Shown here: positions 57,375 to 64,000 of the stretch, in pieces
How the letters are laid out: each line of letters opens with the position of its first letter
Position numbering within the stretch: the stretch's first letter is position 1
Assembly (NCBI RefSeq): GCF_000505545.1
Contig: NZ_AYTB01000016.1
Location: forward strand, 186,001-250,000
DNA length: 64,000 nt
From: Kurthia huakuii LAM0618
Lineage (GTDB): Bacteria; Bacillota; Bacilli; Bacillales_A; Planococcaceae
Direction of reading: 5' to 3'
Made by a program: the position numbers and the translations under genes
The notes under the pieces: model-generated
The model's database searches: none
What the model was told of the DNA's origin: nothing
The model's input: only the letters and a program-made list of their open reading frames with translations

Positions 57375-58358
57375 ATGGATAACGTATTTGACTATGAAGA
57401 TATTCAATTAATTCCGGCAAAATGTATCGTGAACAGCCGCTCAGAATGTGATACATCAGTAGAATTAGGTGGGCATAAATTCCGTCTACCAGTTGTACCT
57501 GCAAATATGCAAACAATTATCGATGAATCAATCGCAACAAAATTAGCTGAAGGCGGCTATTTCTATATCATGCACCGCTTCAACCCTGAAAAACGTATTG
57601 GCTTCATTAAAGAAATGCAACGTAAAGGTTTAATCGCTTCTATTAGCGTTGGCGTTAAACAAGAAGAATACGATTTCGTTGAAGAGTTAGCAAACGAAGG
57701 CTTAACTCCTGAATTTATTACAATCGACATTGCACACGGTCACTCAAATGCCGTTATTTCAATGATTCAACATATTAAAAAATTAGTTCCTAACGCTTTT
57801 GTCATCGCTGGTAATGTTGGTACACCAGAAGCTGTGCGTGAACTTGAAAACGCTGGTGCTGACGCTACAAAAGTGGGTATCGGACCTGGTAAAGTATGTA
57901 TCACAAAAATCAAAACTGGTTTCGGTACTGGTGGCTGGCAATTAGCGGCTCTTCGTTGGTGCTCAAAAGCAGCTACGAAACCAATCATCGCTGATGGTGG
58001 TATTCGTACAAACGGCGATATCGCTAAATCTGTACGTTTCGGCGCATCAATGGTTATGATCGGCTCTCTATTTGCAGGTCACGAAGAATCTCCAGGTGAA
58101 ACAATCGAAGTTGAAGGTAAAAAAGTAAAAGAATACTTCGGTTCAGCATCTGAATTCCAAAAAGGCGAAAAGAAAAACGTTGAAGGTAAAAAAATGTTTG
58201 TAGAACATAAAGGTTCTTTAAAAGATACACTTGTTGAAATGGAACAAGATTTACAATCATCTATTTCATATGCTGGTGGTACAAAATTAGAATCAATCCG
58301 CAACGTAGATTATGTAATTGTTAAAAACTCAATCTTTAACGGTGACAAAGTTTACTAA
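57375..58358 (+). CDS. guaC: GMP reductase
   Basis: GMP reductase (327 residues) converts GMP to IMP with NADPH, balancing purine pools. This is a TIM barrel of the IMPDH/GMPR family without CBS domains. The catalytic cysteine lies in [20 protein letters not shown], and the phosphate-binding motif [15 protein letters not shown] is present. Length and sequence match the Gram-positive GuaC group. The ATG follows TTAGGAGTG. It is monocistronic, and repeat copy B follows the stop codon. Confidence 0.96.
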   Translation: MDNVFDYEDIQLIPAKCIVNSRSECDTSVELGGHKFRLPVVPANMQTIIDESIATKLAEGGYFYIMHRFNPEKRIGFIKEMQRKGLIASISVGVKQEEYDFVEELANEGLTPEFITIDIAHGHSNAVISMIQHIKKLVPNAFVIAGNVGTPEAVRELENAGADATKVGIGPGKVCITKIKTGFGTGGWQLAALRWCSKAATKPIIADGGIRTNGDIAKSVRFGASMVMIGSLFAGHEESPGETIEVEGKKVKEYFGSASEFQKGEKKNVEGKKMFVEHKGSLKDTLVEMEQDLQSSISYAGGTKLESIRNVDYVIVKNSIFNGDKVY

Positions 58359-58367
58359 GATATCTAG

Positions 58368-58504
58368 AAAGAGGCTGGGACAAAATAGTTCATTTTCCTT
58401 TTCTAGCGTTCGCAACAAAAAACCGGAATCGCGCTGTGGCGCGGTTCCGGTTTTTCTTATGCTCATCTGAGAGGGTGTTTTTACACGTATGTTCCAGCCT
58501 CTTT
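58368..58504 (+). repeat. Dispersed intergenic element, copy B (inverted core)
   Basis: This has the same flanks and orientation as copies A and C: AGAGGCTGGGACA, TAGCGTTCGCAAC, TTTTTCTTATGCTCATCTGA and TGTTCCAGCCTC. The 28-base core reads CCGGAATCGCGC-TGTG-GCGCGGTTCCGG, which is exactly the reverse complement of the core in copy A. It lies between guaC and the next chemoreceptor gene and probably terminates guaC. Confidence 0.88.
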
Positions 58505-58543
58505 TTATTACGATTTATAAATACATATATTTTTCTAAAACTT

Positions 58544-58572
58544 TTAACAATTAATAGCTTTTATGATACGAT
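58544..58572 (+). promoter_or_regulatory. Promoter of the membrane chemoreceptor gene
   Basis: TTAACA (58544-58549) and TACGAT (58567-58572) are 17 bases apart, 38 bases before the start codon. A sigma-D -10 element was looked for and not seen. Confidence 0.55.
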
Positions 58573-58610
58573 TGTTTACGAACTTTAAGACTACAACAAG
58601 GAGATTTACA

Positions 58611-60557
58611 ATGGCTAAAAGCACTAAACTAAGGAATAAAATGTTAATATTTTTGCTACCACTTATTATTATTCCTATTTTATTGAGTAGCGTATTTTGG
58701 TACAACTCAAGTAAGCAACAAATTGAAGAAGAGCAGCTCACAGCAGCCACTTCTAATATGGCCCTTTTAAATGACAGCATTGATAGTTTAATTGAGCCAA
58801 AAATACATGACGTATCGTATTTGGCAACACGACTAACATCGGATGATTTATCGCTCGCTAAAGATAGCAACGTGCGTAATGTACTTGACCAATATGTGCG
58901 TGAGCATCCAGAAGTGGCGATGGCGTACGTTGGAAGTGCAAAGGGCGACATGATTCGTATGCCATACTTCCTTTACAAAAAAGATGAGTATGATCCACGC
59001 GAACGTCCATGGTATAAACAAGCGATGAGCATCGATATTGCTATTACAGATCCCTATATTGCTAAATCAAGTGGCGATTTAGTCGTGACGATTTCAAAAA
59101 AATTGGCCGATGGTAGTGGCGTTGTCGGCATTGATATGTCGATTTCAAAACTCTCAGATATCGCAGGTGGCGTTAAAATCGGCGATCATGGCTATACATC
59201 AATTATCGATTTAGCGAACCATTATATTGCTGATAAAAAAATCGATAGTGGTGAAGCAGTATCGAGTGATATTACTTCGAAGTTGACGAAAATGAAAGGG
59301 CAATTTGACCACGGCGATACGATTTTACTCTATGACACGAATGCGACGACGGGCTGGAAAGTGATGAGCACGCTTTATAAAGATGAAGCTGCCGCTGCCG
59401 CAAAAGATATCGCAGTAGCGAATATTGTCTTTGCGCTTTGTATTGTACTCATTAGCATCGCAATTATTTTATGGCTCGTACGCTCGATTACGCGTCCATT
59501 GCAAACGATGGCTCAAAAGGCTGAGCTTATTCGCGATGGCGATTTAACAGTCGATATTGCTATTGAACGCCGTGATGAAGTTGGTCAATTAGCAACGACA
59601 TTAAATGCGATGAAAGAAAACTTAGCAACGCTCGTACGCGATGTCGGAAATAACACGCAGCAAGTAACGCATTCTAGTAACGAAATGGATCAGCATATCG
59701 CACAAAATATGTTGAGTACGCAAGACGTTACGACAGCTATTACACAAGTAAGTGAAACGACCGAGCGCCAAGCGAATGATTTACAAGCAGCTTCCTATGC
59801 AATCAATGATGTCGCAACAGGTGTTACGACAATTGCAGAAAGCATTACCGATGTTGCTGAATTTTCGACTACCTCACTCGAACATGCACACTCTGGGCAA
59901 CAAGCAATTTATGAAGCGGTGACAACGATGGAAGGTATTAAGCAATCGGTAGCAACATCGAATGAGCAAATTCATTCCTTGCATACACACACCGCTGAAA
60001 TTGGTAAAATGCTTGAGATGATTAAAGAAATTGCTGATCAAACGAATCTGTTAGCACTTAACGCCTCGATTGAAGCGGCGCGTGCCGGCGAGCATGGCAA
60101 AGGCTTTGCAGTCGTAGCTGATGAAGTACGCAAACTCGCTGAAAGCTCGCAACGCTCAGCGAATCAAATCGCCTCTCTTGTGACGACGATTCAAACAAGC
60201 ACGAAACAATCAGTTGAACAAATGGCCGCAACGCTTCAAAAAGTAGATGAAGGCGTTGTTGTCACAAATACAGCTGAACAACGCTTTGCGAATATTATGT
60301 CGCAAATCAAAAGCATGACGCCGAAACTTGAAGGTGTTTCTGCAACGACTGAAGAAATCGCTTCAGTGACAGACCAGTTAGCAAACAGTATCGATAGCGT
60401 CTCAAGTCACGCACAAACAACAAATGCGATGACCGAGGAAGTAACAGCTTCGGCTCAAAATACGCTTCACTCGATGAATGATATGCAAGCTGAAATGCAT
60501 CGCCTTGCTGAACTCGCAACATCACTTGAACAGTCGATTGCACAATTTAAAATTTAA
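58611..60557 (+). CDS. Methyl-accepting chemotaxis protein (membrane receptor with dCache-type sensor)
   Basis: This transmembrane receptor has 648 residues. Helix 1 lies at about 12-34, and an extracytoplasmic Cache sensor follows ([14 protein letters not shown] and [18 protein letters not shown]). Helix 2 lies near 272-295, followed by HAMP and a long signalling coil with the tip [20 protein letters not shown]. The ligand is unknown; the Cache motif PWY with a downstream aspartate often binds amines or amino acids. The start at 58611 follows AAGGAG; the frame is open 16 codons further up without a site. Confidence 0.92.
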   Translation: MAKSTKLRNKMLIFLLPLIIIPILLSSVFWYNSSKQQIEEEQLTAATSNMALLNDSIDSLIEPKIHDVSYLATRLTSDDLSLAKDSNVRNVLDQYVREHPEVAMAYVGSAKGDMIRMPYFLYKKDEYDPRERPWYKQAMSIDIAITDPYIAKSSGDLVVTISKKLADGSGVVGIDMSISKLSDIAGGVKIGDHGYTSIIDLANHYIADKKIDSGEAVSSDITSKLTKMKGQFDHGDTILLYDTNATTGWKVMSTLYKDEAAAAAKDIAVANIVFALCIVLISIAIILWLVRSITRPLQTMAQKAELIRDGDLTVDIAIERRDEVGQLATTLNAMKENLATLVRDVGNNTQQVTHSSNEMDQHIAQNMLSTQDVTTAITQVSETTERQANDLQAASYAINDVATGVTTIAESITDVAEFSTTSLEHAHSGQQAIYEAVTTMEGIKQSVATSNEQIHSLHTHTAEIGKMLEMIKEIADQTNLLALNASIEAARAGEHGKGFAVVADEVRKLAESSQRSANQIASLVTTIQTSTKQSVEQMAATLQKVDEGVVVTNTAEQRFANIMSQIKSMTPKLEGVSATTEEIASVTDQLANSIDSVSSHAQTTNAMTEEVTASAQNTLHSMNDMQAEMHRLAELATSLEQSIAQFKI

Positions 60558-60560
60558 CGA

Positions 60561-60597
60561 ACAAAAGAGGCTCGGAATATTCCAAGCCTCTTTTTCT
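60561..60597. terminator. Bidirectional terminator after the chemoreceptor gene
   Basis: AGAGGCT-c-GGAATATTCC-a-AGCCTCT (60566-60591) forms a near-perfect stem with A-runs before and T-runs after. It serves the chemoreceptor gene and the converging gene at 60633. Confidence 0.85.
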
Positions 60598-60632
60598 CTA
60601 TTAATAAACGGAACCGGGGGGCACCATTTTTA

Positions 60633-60995
60633 TTAACGCGCAACACGTAAACGGTCGCGGCGATATAAATCGTAATTCACAATAATGTACATATACTCAC
60701 TAATATCTTGCACTTCAAGCCCTTGTTTTTCAAGGAGTGTCCATAACTTTTCATCAAGCGCATAAGGATGCGTATGTTGCAGTAATTCCACGTCATTTTT
60801 TGACAGCGCAACGCGGAATTTTTGCTTGCCATTCGTGACTGACAACGTATACGTTCTCCACGTTTCCACTTCTACACGGTAAGCATCATCCCACTGACGT
60901 AATTGCGCTTCAATATCTGTTGCAACGTTTTTAAAAAATTTGCGTACTGTAAATGTATTGGCTTTTGTTGTGCGGAAAAATGTATTCGTATTCAT
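60633..60995 (-). CDS. Hypothetical protein, 120 residues
   Basis: I do not recognise this soluble, basic protein. It has no signal peptide or membrane helix. The sequence alternates short strands and helices (VEVETWRTYTLSVTNGKQKF, ALDEKLWTLLEKQGLEVQDI) and ends in RRDRLRVAR. The ATG at 60993-60995 is eight bases after AAAGGGAG, a good initiation site, and a terminator lies downstream, so it is very probably real. It is monocistronic. Confidence 0.65.
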   Translation of the reverse strand: MNTNTFFRTTKANTFTVRKFFKNVATDIEAQLRQWDDAYRVEVETWRTYTLSVTNGKQKFRVALSKNDVELLQHTHPYALDEKLWTLLEKQGLEVQDISEYMYIIVNYDLYRRDRLRVAR

Positions 60996-61171
60996 GTCAA
61001 TCGCTCCCTTTTCGTTAATACCAAGTTATCTTATAAGAATTATAACACTTTAAATTCAAAAGTCAAAATCTTTCTACAAAATTAAAAACGCTTACAACAT
61101 CACTATACTTTGCACATTCTATTTCAGTATGTGAAAATTACTTTAACGATAATGAAAGTGAGGCGAAATTT

Positions 61172-61654
61172 ATGAAAAATATGGAATTTAAAGTTGTATT
61201 CCCAAAGGTATTGCAATGGATTTTAAATATTTCCTTAGTTGGGTTATCAGCATTTCTCGTATTCTCAATGATAAAAGAGCTATTTATTTTCGCAGATATT
61301 TTATTGTTTGACCATGACTCAAAGTATACGCACGAAGAATTTCTCGCGAATGTATTAGCTTTTTTCCTCTACTTTGAGTTCATCACGATGATCGTAAAAT
61401 ATTTCAAAGAGGACTACCACTTCCCGCTTCGTTATTTTATTTATATCGGCATTACAGCGATGATTCGTTTAATTATTATTGACCATTCAAGCGCTATCAA
61501 TATGCTCTTATATGGTGCGGTCGTACTGCTGCTAATCATCGGCTACTTTATTATTAATATTACGCCGCTTGAACGACCAAAAAAAGCGCGCTACGAAAGT
61601 AAAAATGCCAAAGTTGATGATGAACCATCATATAATGAACGTAGAGGTGATTAG
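61172..61654 (+). CDS. psiE: PsiE-like phosphate-starvation-inducible membrane protein
   Basis: This 160-residue protein has four predicted membrane helices (about 12-35, 57-78, 85-105 and 108-130). The PsiE-like signature includes ANVLAFFLYFEFITMIVKYF and HFPLRYFIYIGITAMIRLII. The molecular role is unknown; in E. coli the gene is induced by phosphate starvation. It ends directly at the start of pgeF with no gap, so the two are translated together. Confidence 0.8.
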   Translation: MKNMEFKVVFPKVLQWILNISLVGLSAFLVFSMIKELFIFADILLFDHDSKYTHEEFLANVLAFFLYFEFITMIVKYFKEDYHFPLRYFIYIGITAMIRLIIIDHSSAINMLLYGAVVLLLIIGYFIINITPLERPKKARYESKNAKVDDEPSYNERRGD

Positions 61655-62413
61655 ATGACAACAACAATTTATACGAACAATGAACAAGTTTTAATGGGCA
61701 TCTCGCTACAAGATGATACACGGCCCGAAAAAAACAATATGGCTCTTCACGTTTGTGAAAATCCAGAAACGATTATTCAAAATCGCGAACATTTAGCTGC
61801 TTCAATTGGCCATTCTTTACAAGATTTTGTTTGTGCCAATCAAACCCATAGTGCCACATATTATAAAGTCACAGCGGCAGATAAAGGACGTGGGACATTA
61901 CGCGCTGATGATGCGATTCCAGCAACTGATGCGCTTTATACGTTTGAGCCAAATATTGTGCTCAGCTCGTTTACAGCAGATTGCGTACCGGTATTATTTT
62001 ATGCGACAGACTCTACGTTAATCGGAGCCATTCACTCTGGTTGGCAAGGTACGGTGAAGGAAATTTCACTGAAAACTTTTACACATTTAAAAGAACATGA
62101 GCATGTTGATTTAACAAATGTGCGCGTGCAAATTGGGACGGCACTAAGCCAAGAAAAATTTGAAGTCGATGAAGATGTTTATACGAAATTTAAAACGTTA
62201 GGTTATGCGAATGACTGGATGTATTTCAAAGACGCCACGCAAAAATACCATATCGACAATCAGCAAACGGTGAAAAAGCAATGCGAGCTTGCTGGTATTC
62301 CAGCTGAAAATATTACGATTGAAAATGTTTGCACATTTAAAAGCGATAGCGGCTTCTCGTATCGTCAGCACAAACAAGCTGGTCGCCATTTAAGCTTTAT
62401 CGTGCGAAAGTAA
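61655..62413 (+). CDS. pgeF: Peptidoglycan editing factor PgeF (YlmD-like, former laccase domain)
   Basis: This 252-residue member of the DUF152/YfiH family, in E. coli, removes wrongly incorporated residues from peptidoglycan precursors. Metal-binding residues are in NQTHSA, FTADCVPVLF and GAIHSGWQGTVKEI. The ATG follows the psiE stop directly and uses GAGGTG inside the psiE end. In Bacillus ylmD sits in the ylm cluster, so this may be a second paralogue. Repeat copy C follows the stop codon. Confidence 0.85.
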   Translation: MTTTIYTNNEQVLMGISLQDDTRPEKNNMALHVCENPETIIQNREHLAASIGHSLQDFVCANQTHSATYYKVTAADKGRGTLRADDAIPATDALYTFEPNIVLSSFTADCVPVLFYATDSTLIGAIHSGWQGTVKEISLKTFTHLKEHEHVDLTNVRVQIGTALSQEKFEVDEDVYTKFKTLGYANDWMYFKDATQKYHIDNQQTVKKQCELAGIPAENITIENVCTFKSDSGFSYRQHKQAGRHLSFIVRK

Positions 62414-62555
62414 AAAAAGAGGCTTTGACAAAACAGTTCATGTTCCTTTTTTAGCGTTCGCAACAAAAAACCGGGACCGCGCCACAGCGCGATTCCGGTT
62501 TTTCTTATGCTCATCTGAGAGGATGTTTTTACACGTGTGTCCCAGCCTCTTTTTT
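62412..62555 (+). repeat. Dispersed intergenic element, copy C
   Basis: This element has the same orientation as copies A and B, with ends AGAGGCTTTGACA and TGTCCCAGCCTCT and invariant TAGCGTTCGCAAC. The core CCGGGACCGCGC-CACA-GCGCGATTCCGG is in the copy A orientation with one base changed. It fills the space between the converging pgeF and GGDEF genes and can terminate both. Confidence 0.88.
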
Positions 62556-63522
62556 AATGCATTTCTTCATAAATGGTCACGCGATTGCGGCCATGCTCTT
62601 TTGAATAATATAATGCTTCATCTGCACGCTGAATCAACGATTGCTCGTCATCATGTTCAGTGAAGTTAGCCATGCCAACGCTCACTGTCAGCTTGTGAAT
62701 ATGCGGCCATTCTTTTGCCGCTGCACGTTTATTAATGTCGTCTGCAACTTGTTGCGAATGTCCAATTAAAATAATCGTAAACTCCTCGCCACCAAAGCGA
62801 CAAACAACGCCCTGCTCGCCAACGACTTCTTTCAAAAGTTGCGCGAGCTGTTCAAGTACAATATCGCCAACCTGATGCCCATACGTGTCATTGACATTTT
62901 TAAAATGGTCAATGTCGATTATAAGTAATGAAAACTGCACATGTTCCATGTCAAAGGCGCGTATAAACTCGCTCATTTTTTGGCTAAAATAGCGACGATT
63001 ATACAATCCTGTTAACTTATCGGTATTCGATAATTCAATCAACCCTAAGTTAATGGCCATTAATTCATTTTGCTTTTGCTCAATCTCCGCATAGATTTGT
63101 TCAAGATGATCAAAGGCTTGTGATTTTTTTTCATATGCTTCCTCAGCTTGAATTTTTAATGATTGTACTTCGCGTTCATATTCTAAGCGGTGCTGCATTT
63201 TCATTAATATGTAGTCAATGACTTCCTCACCATCGCGCATATAACGTTTAGCATTCATTAAAAATGGCACGCTCTTTTTATTACTGTCGCGCATTGACAG
63301 GAAAAATTCCTCAACGATATTTTTTAATTGAATCGTTGGGTAAAAATAAGAATGAAACATTAATTTATTCGTTGGACTTAGTAACATTTCAACATGTTGC
63401 CCTAGCAACTGTTGCTCCGTATAACTAATCCAGCGTAAAAATGTTTCATTCACTTCGACGATTTTTCCTTCATCATTCGTACTTAAAAAGCCACATGGAG
63501 CTTTTCTCAAACGAATATCCAT
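62554..63522 (-). CDS. PAS-coiled coil-GGDEF diguanylate cyclase, RsbP-like N-terminus
   Basis: This is a 322-residue protein. A PAS domain (about 1-115) starting APCGFLSTNDEGKIVEVNE closely resembles the N-terminus of the B. subtilis energy-stress phosphatase RsbP. It is followed by a coiled coil (about 115-160) and a GGDEF domain (about 160-320) with DKLTGLYNRRYF and the active-site loop RFGGEEF. It should make c-di-GMP. RsbP carries a PP2C phosphatase in that place. The gene starts two bases after the rsbQ-like gene, implying that RsbQ acts on this PAS domain. Confidence 0.88.
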   Translation of the reverse strand: MDIRLRKAPCGFLSTNDEGKIVEVNETFLRWISYTEQQLLGQHVEMLLSPTNKLMFHSYFYPTIQLKNIVEEFFLSMRDSNKKSVPFLMNAKRYMRDGEEVIDYILMKMQHRLEYEREVQSLKIQAEEAYEKKSQAFDHLEQIYAEIEQKQNELMAINLGLIELSNTDKLTGLYNRRYFSQKMSEFIRAFDMEHVQFSLLIIDIDHFKNVNDTYGHQVGDIVLEQLAQLLKEVVGEQGVVCRFGGEEFTIILIGHSQQVADDINKRAAAKEWPHIHKLTVSVGMANFTEHDDEQSLIQRADEALYYSKEHGRNRVTIYEEMH

Positions 63523-63524
63523 TG

Positions 63525-64000
63525 CTATCCCTCTTTCACATAATGTTTCAGACGTTCAATGGTCACTTCTGGATGACTGATATGTGGATAATGCCCTTTC
63601 ACATCTAATACTTCAAAAGAGCTGTGTGGTAAATGTTCATGTAAATAATGACCAACATGACCTGGTACAATGCTATCTTCAGCGCATTGTAAAATTACTG
63701 ATGGCACAGTCATTTCCGCCAGACGATTACGACAATCTAAATGGAAAGTCATATCTGCAAATTCGCGGGCAATACGTGGATTTTGTGATACAAATACATT
63801 CTCTAAGCTTTGTACAGTTGATGATTCCGGATCTTGGCTTAGTGCAAATGGCGCCATATAGCTTGCCCAGCCAGTAAAGTTCATTTCCATCGTTTGTAGT
63901 AGCTCTTGAATATCTTCTTCATCAAAGCCGCCTTGATAGTCTCCGTCATTTAAATAGCAAGGAGATGGCCCAATCATAATCACTTTTTTAAATGCTTCCG
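63525..64000 (-). CDS. rsbQ: RsbQ-like alpha/beta hydrolase (C-terminal part; runs off right edge)
   Basis: The frame is open to the window edge, so the N-terminus and the nucleophile serine are missing. The visible part has the RsbQ cap region (GPSPCYLNDGDYQGGFDEED) with the acid in CAEDSIVPGHVGHYLHEHLP and the catalytic histidine in GHYPHISHPE. RsbQ supplies a small hydrophobic signal to the PAS domain of its partner. The partner gene lies two bases downstream on the same strand. Confidence 0.85.
   Translation of the reverse strand, partial: EAFKKVIMIGPSPCYLNDGDYQGGFDEEDIQELLQTMEMNFTGWASYMAPFALSQDPESSTVQSLENVFVSQNPRIAREFADMTFHLDCRNRLAEMTVPSVILQCAEDSIVPGHVGHYLHEHLPHSSFEVLDVKGHYPHISHPEVTIERLKHYVKEG

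Noticed and set aside
61655-62413. Laccase or polyphenol oxidase as the function of the YfiH-like protein.
   Set aside because: This older label for the family is not supported by multicopper motifs; the peptidoglycan editing role fits current knowledge better.

Overview
The window is a low-GC Bacillota chromosome. Gene order in the left third, ribosome binding sites of the AGGAGG type, abundant GTG and TTG starts, a tRNA-dependent T-box leader, CtsR, sigma-H, a sigma-D-like promoter, Fur and CodY-like sites all point to Bacillales. The mixture of Bacillus-like core genes with a GltT-type carrier and many chemoreceptors suggests a motile, spore-former-related member of the Planococcaceae (Solibacillus/Lysinibacillus-like). 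The genus is inference.

Region 1 (1-24946, all on the minus strand) is the conserved ctsR-mcsA-mcsB-clpC-radA-yacL-ispD-ispF-gltX-cysS-mrnC-rlmB-rae1-sigH-rpmG-secE-nusG-rplK-rplA-rplJ-rplL-rsmC-rpoB-rpoC block. Compared with Bacillus subtilis it lacks disA (between radA and yacL) and cysE (between gltX and cysS). It keeps its RNA switches: a cysteine T-box before cysS, an L10 leader with attenuator before rplJ, and twin L1-type motifs before rplK and rplA. There is also a terminator between secE and nusG. CtsR sites overlap the promoter of the heat-shock part.

Region 2 (25-41 kb) is accessory metabolism and transport. It holds corA, a HemAT-type oxygen sensor behind a sigma-D-like promoter, a histidine phosphatase, an acyl-CoA thioesterase and an aldehyde dehydrogenase flanked by two DUF779 genes. 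A complete branched-chain amino acid ABC transporter (livJHMGF) with CodY-like boxes follows, then a photolyase, an SDR/MarR pair with a palindromic operator and a small methyltransferase. A gene-free stretch rich in hairpins precedes prsA (transcribed leftward).

Region 3 (41-49 kb) has an OmpR-type two-component system, the glutamate symporter gltT and a GlnK/GlnL-like two-component system next to it. Region 4 (48-52 kb) is an iron-regulated operon: lipoprotein, permease, ATPase, ankyrin protein and an IsdG-type haem monooxygenase, behind a promoter covered by a Fur box. Region 5 (52-64 kb) has an unusual soluble chemoreceptor with a C-terminal Cache-type domain, a YcdB-like acidic protein, an ATP-grasp ligase paired with an M20 amidohydrolase, guaC, a membrane chemoreceptor, psiE and pgeF. 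It ends with an rsbQ homologue paired with a PAS-GGDEF protein.

The most unusual signals are: (i) a dispersed intergenic element of about 140 bases present three times, in one copy of which the central palindrome is exactly inverted; (ii) the hairpin-rich non-coding region 40460-40915, with the same GTGGACA loop displayed repeatedly and a terminator at its end; (iii) RsbQ coupled to a diguanylate cyclase whose N-terminus is RsbP-like; and (iv) the ATP-grasp/M20 pair. No rRNA, tRNA, CRISPR array, intact insertion sequence or prophage was seen.
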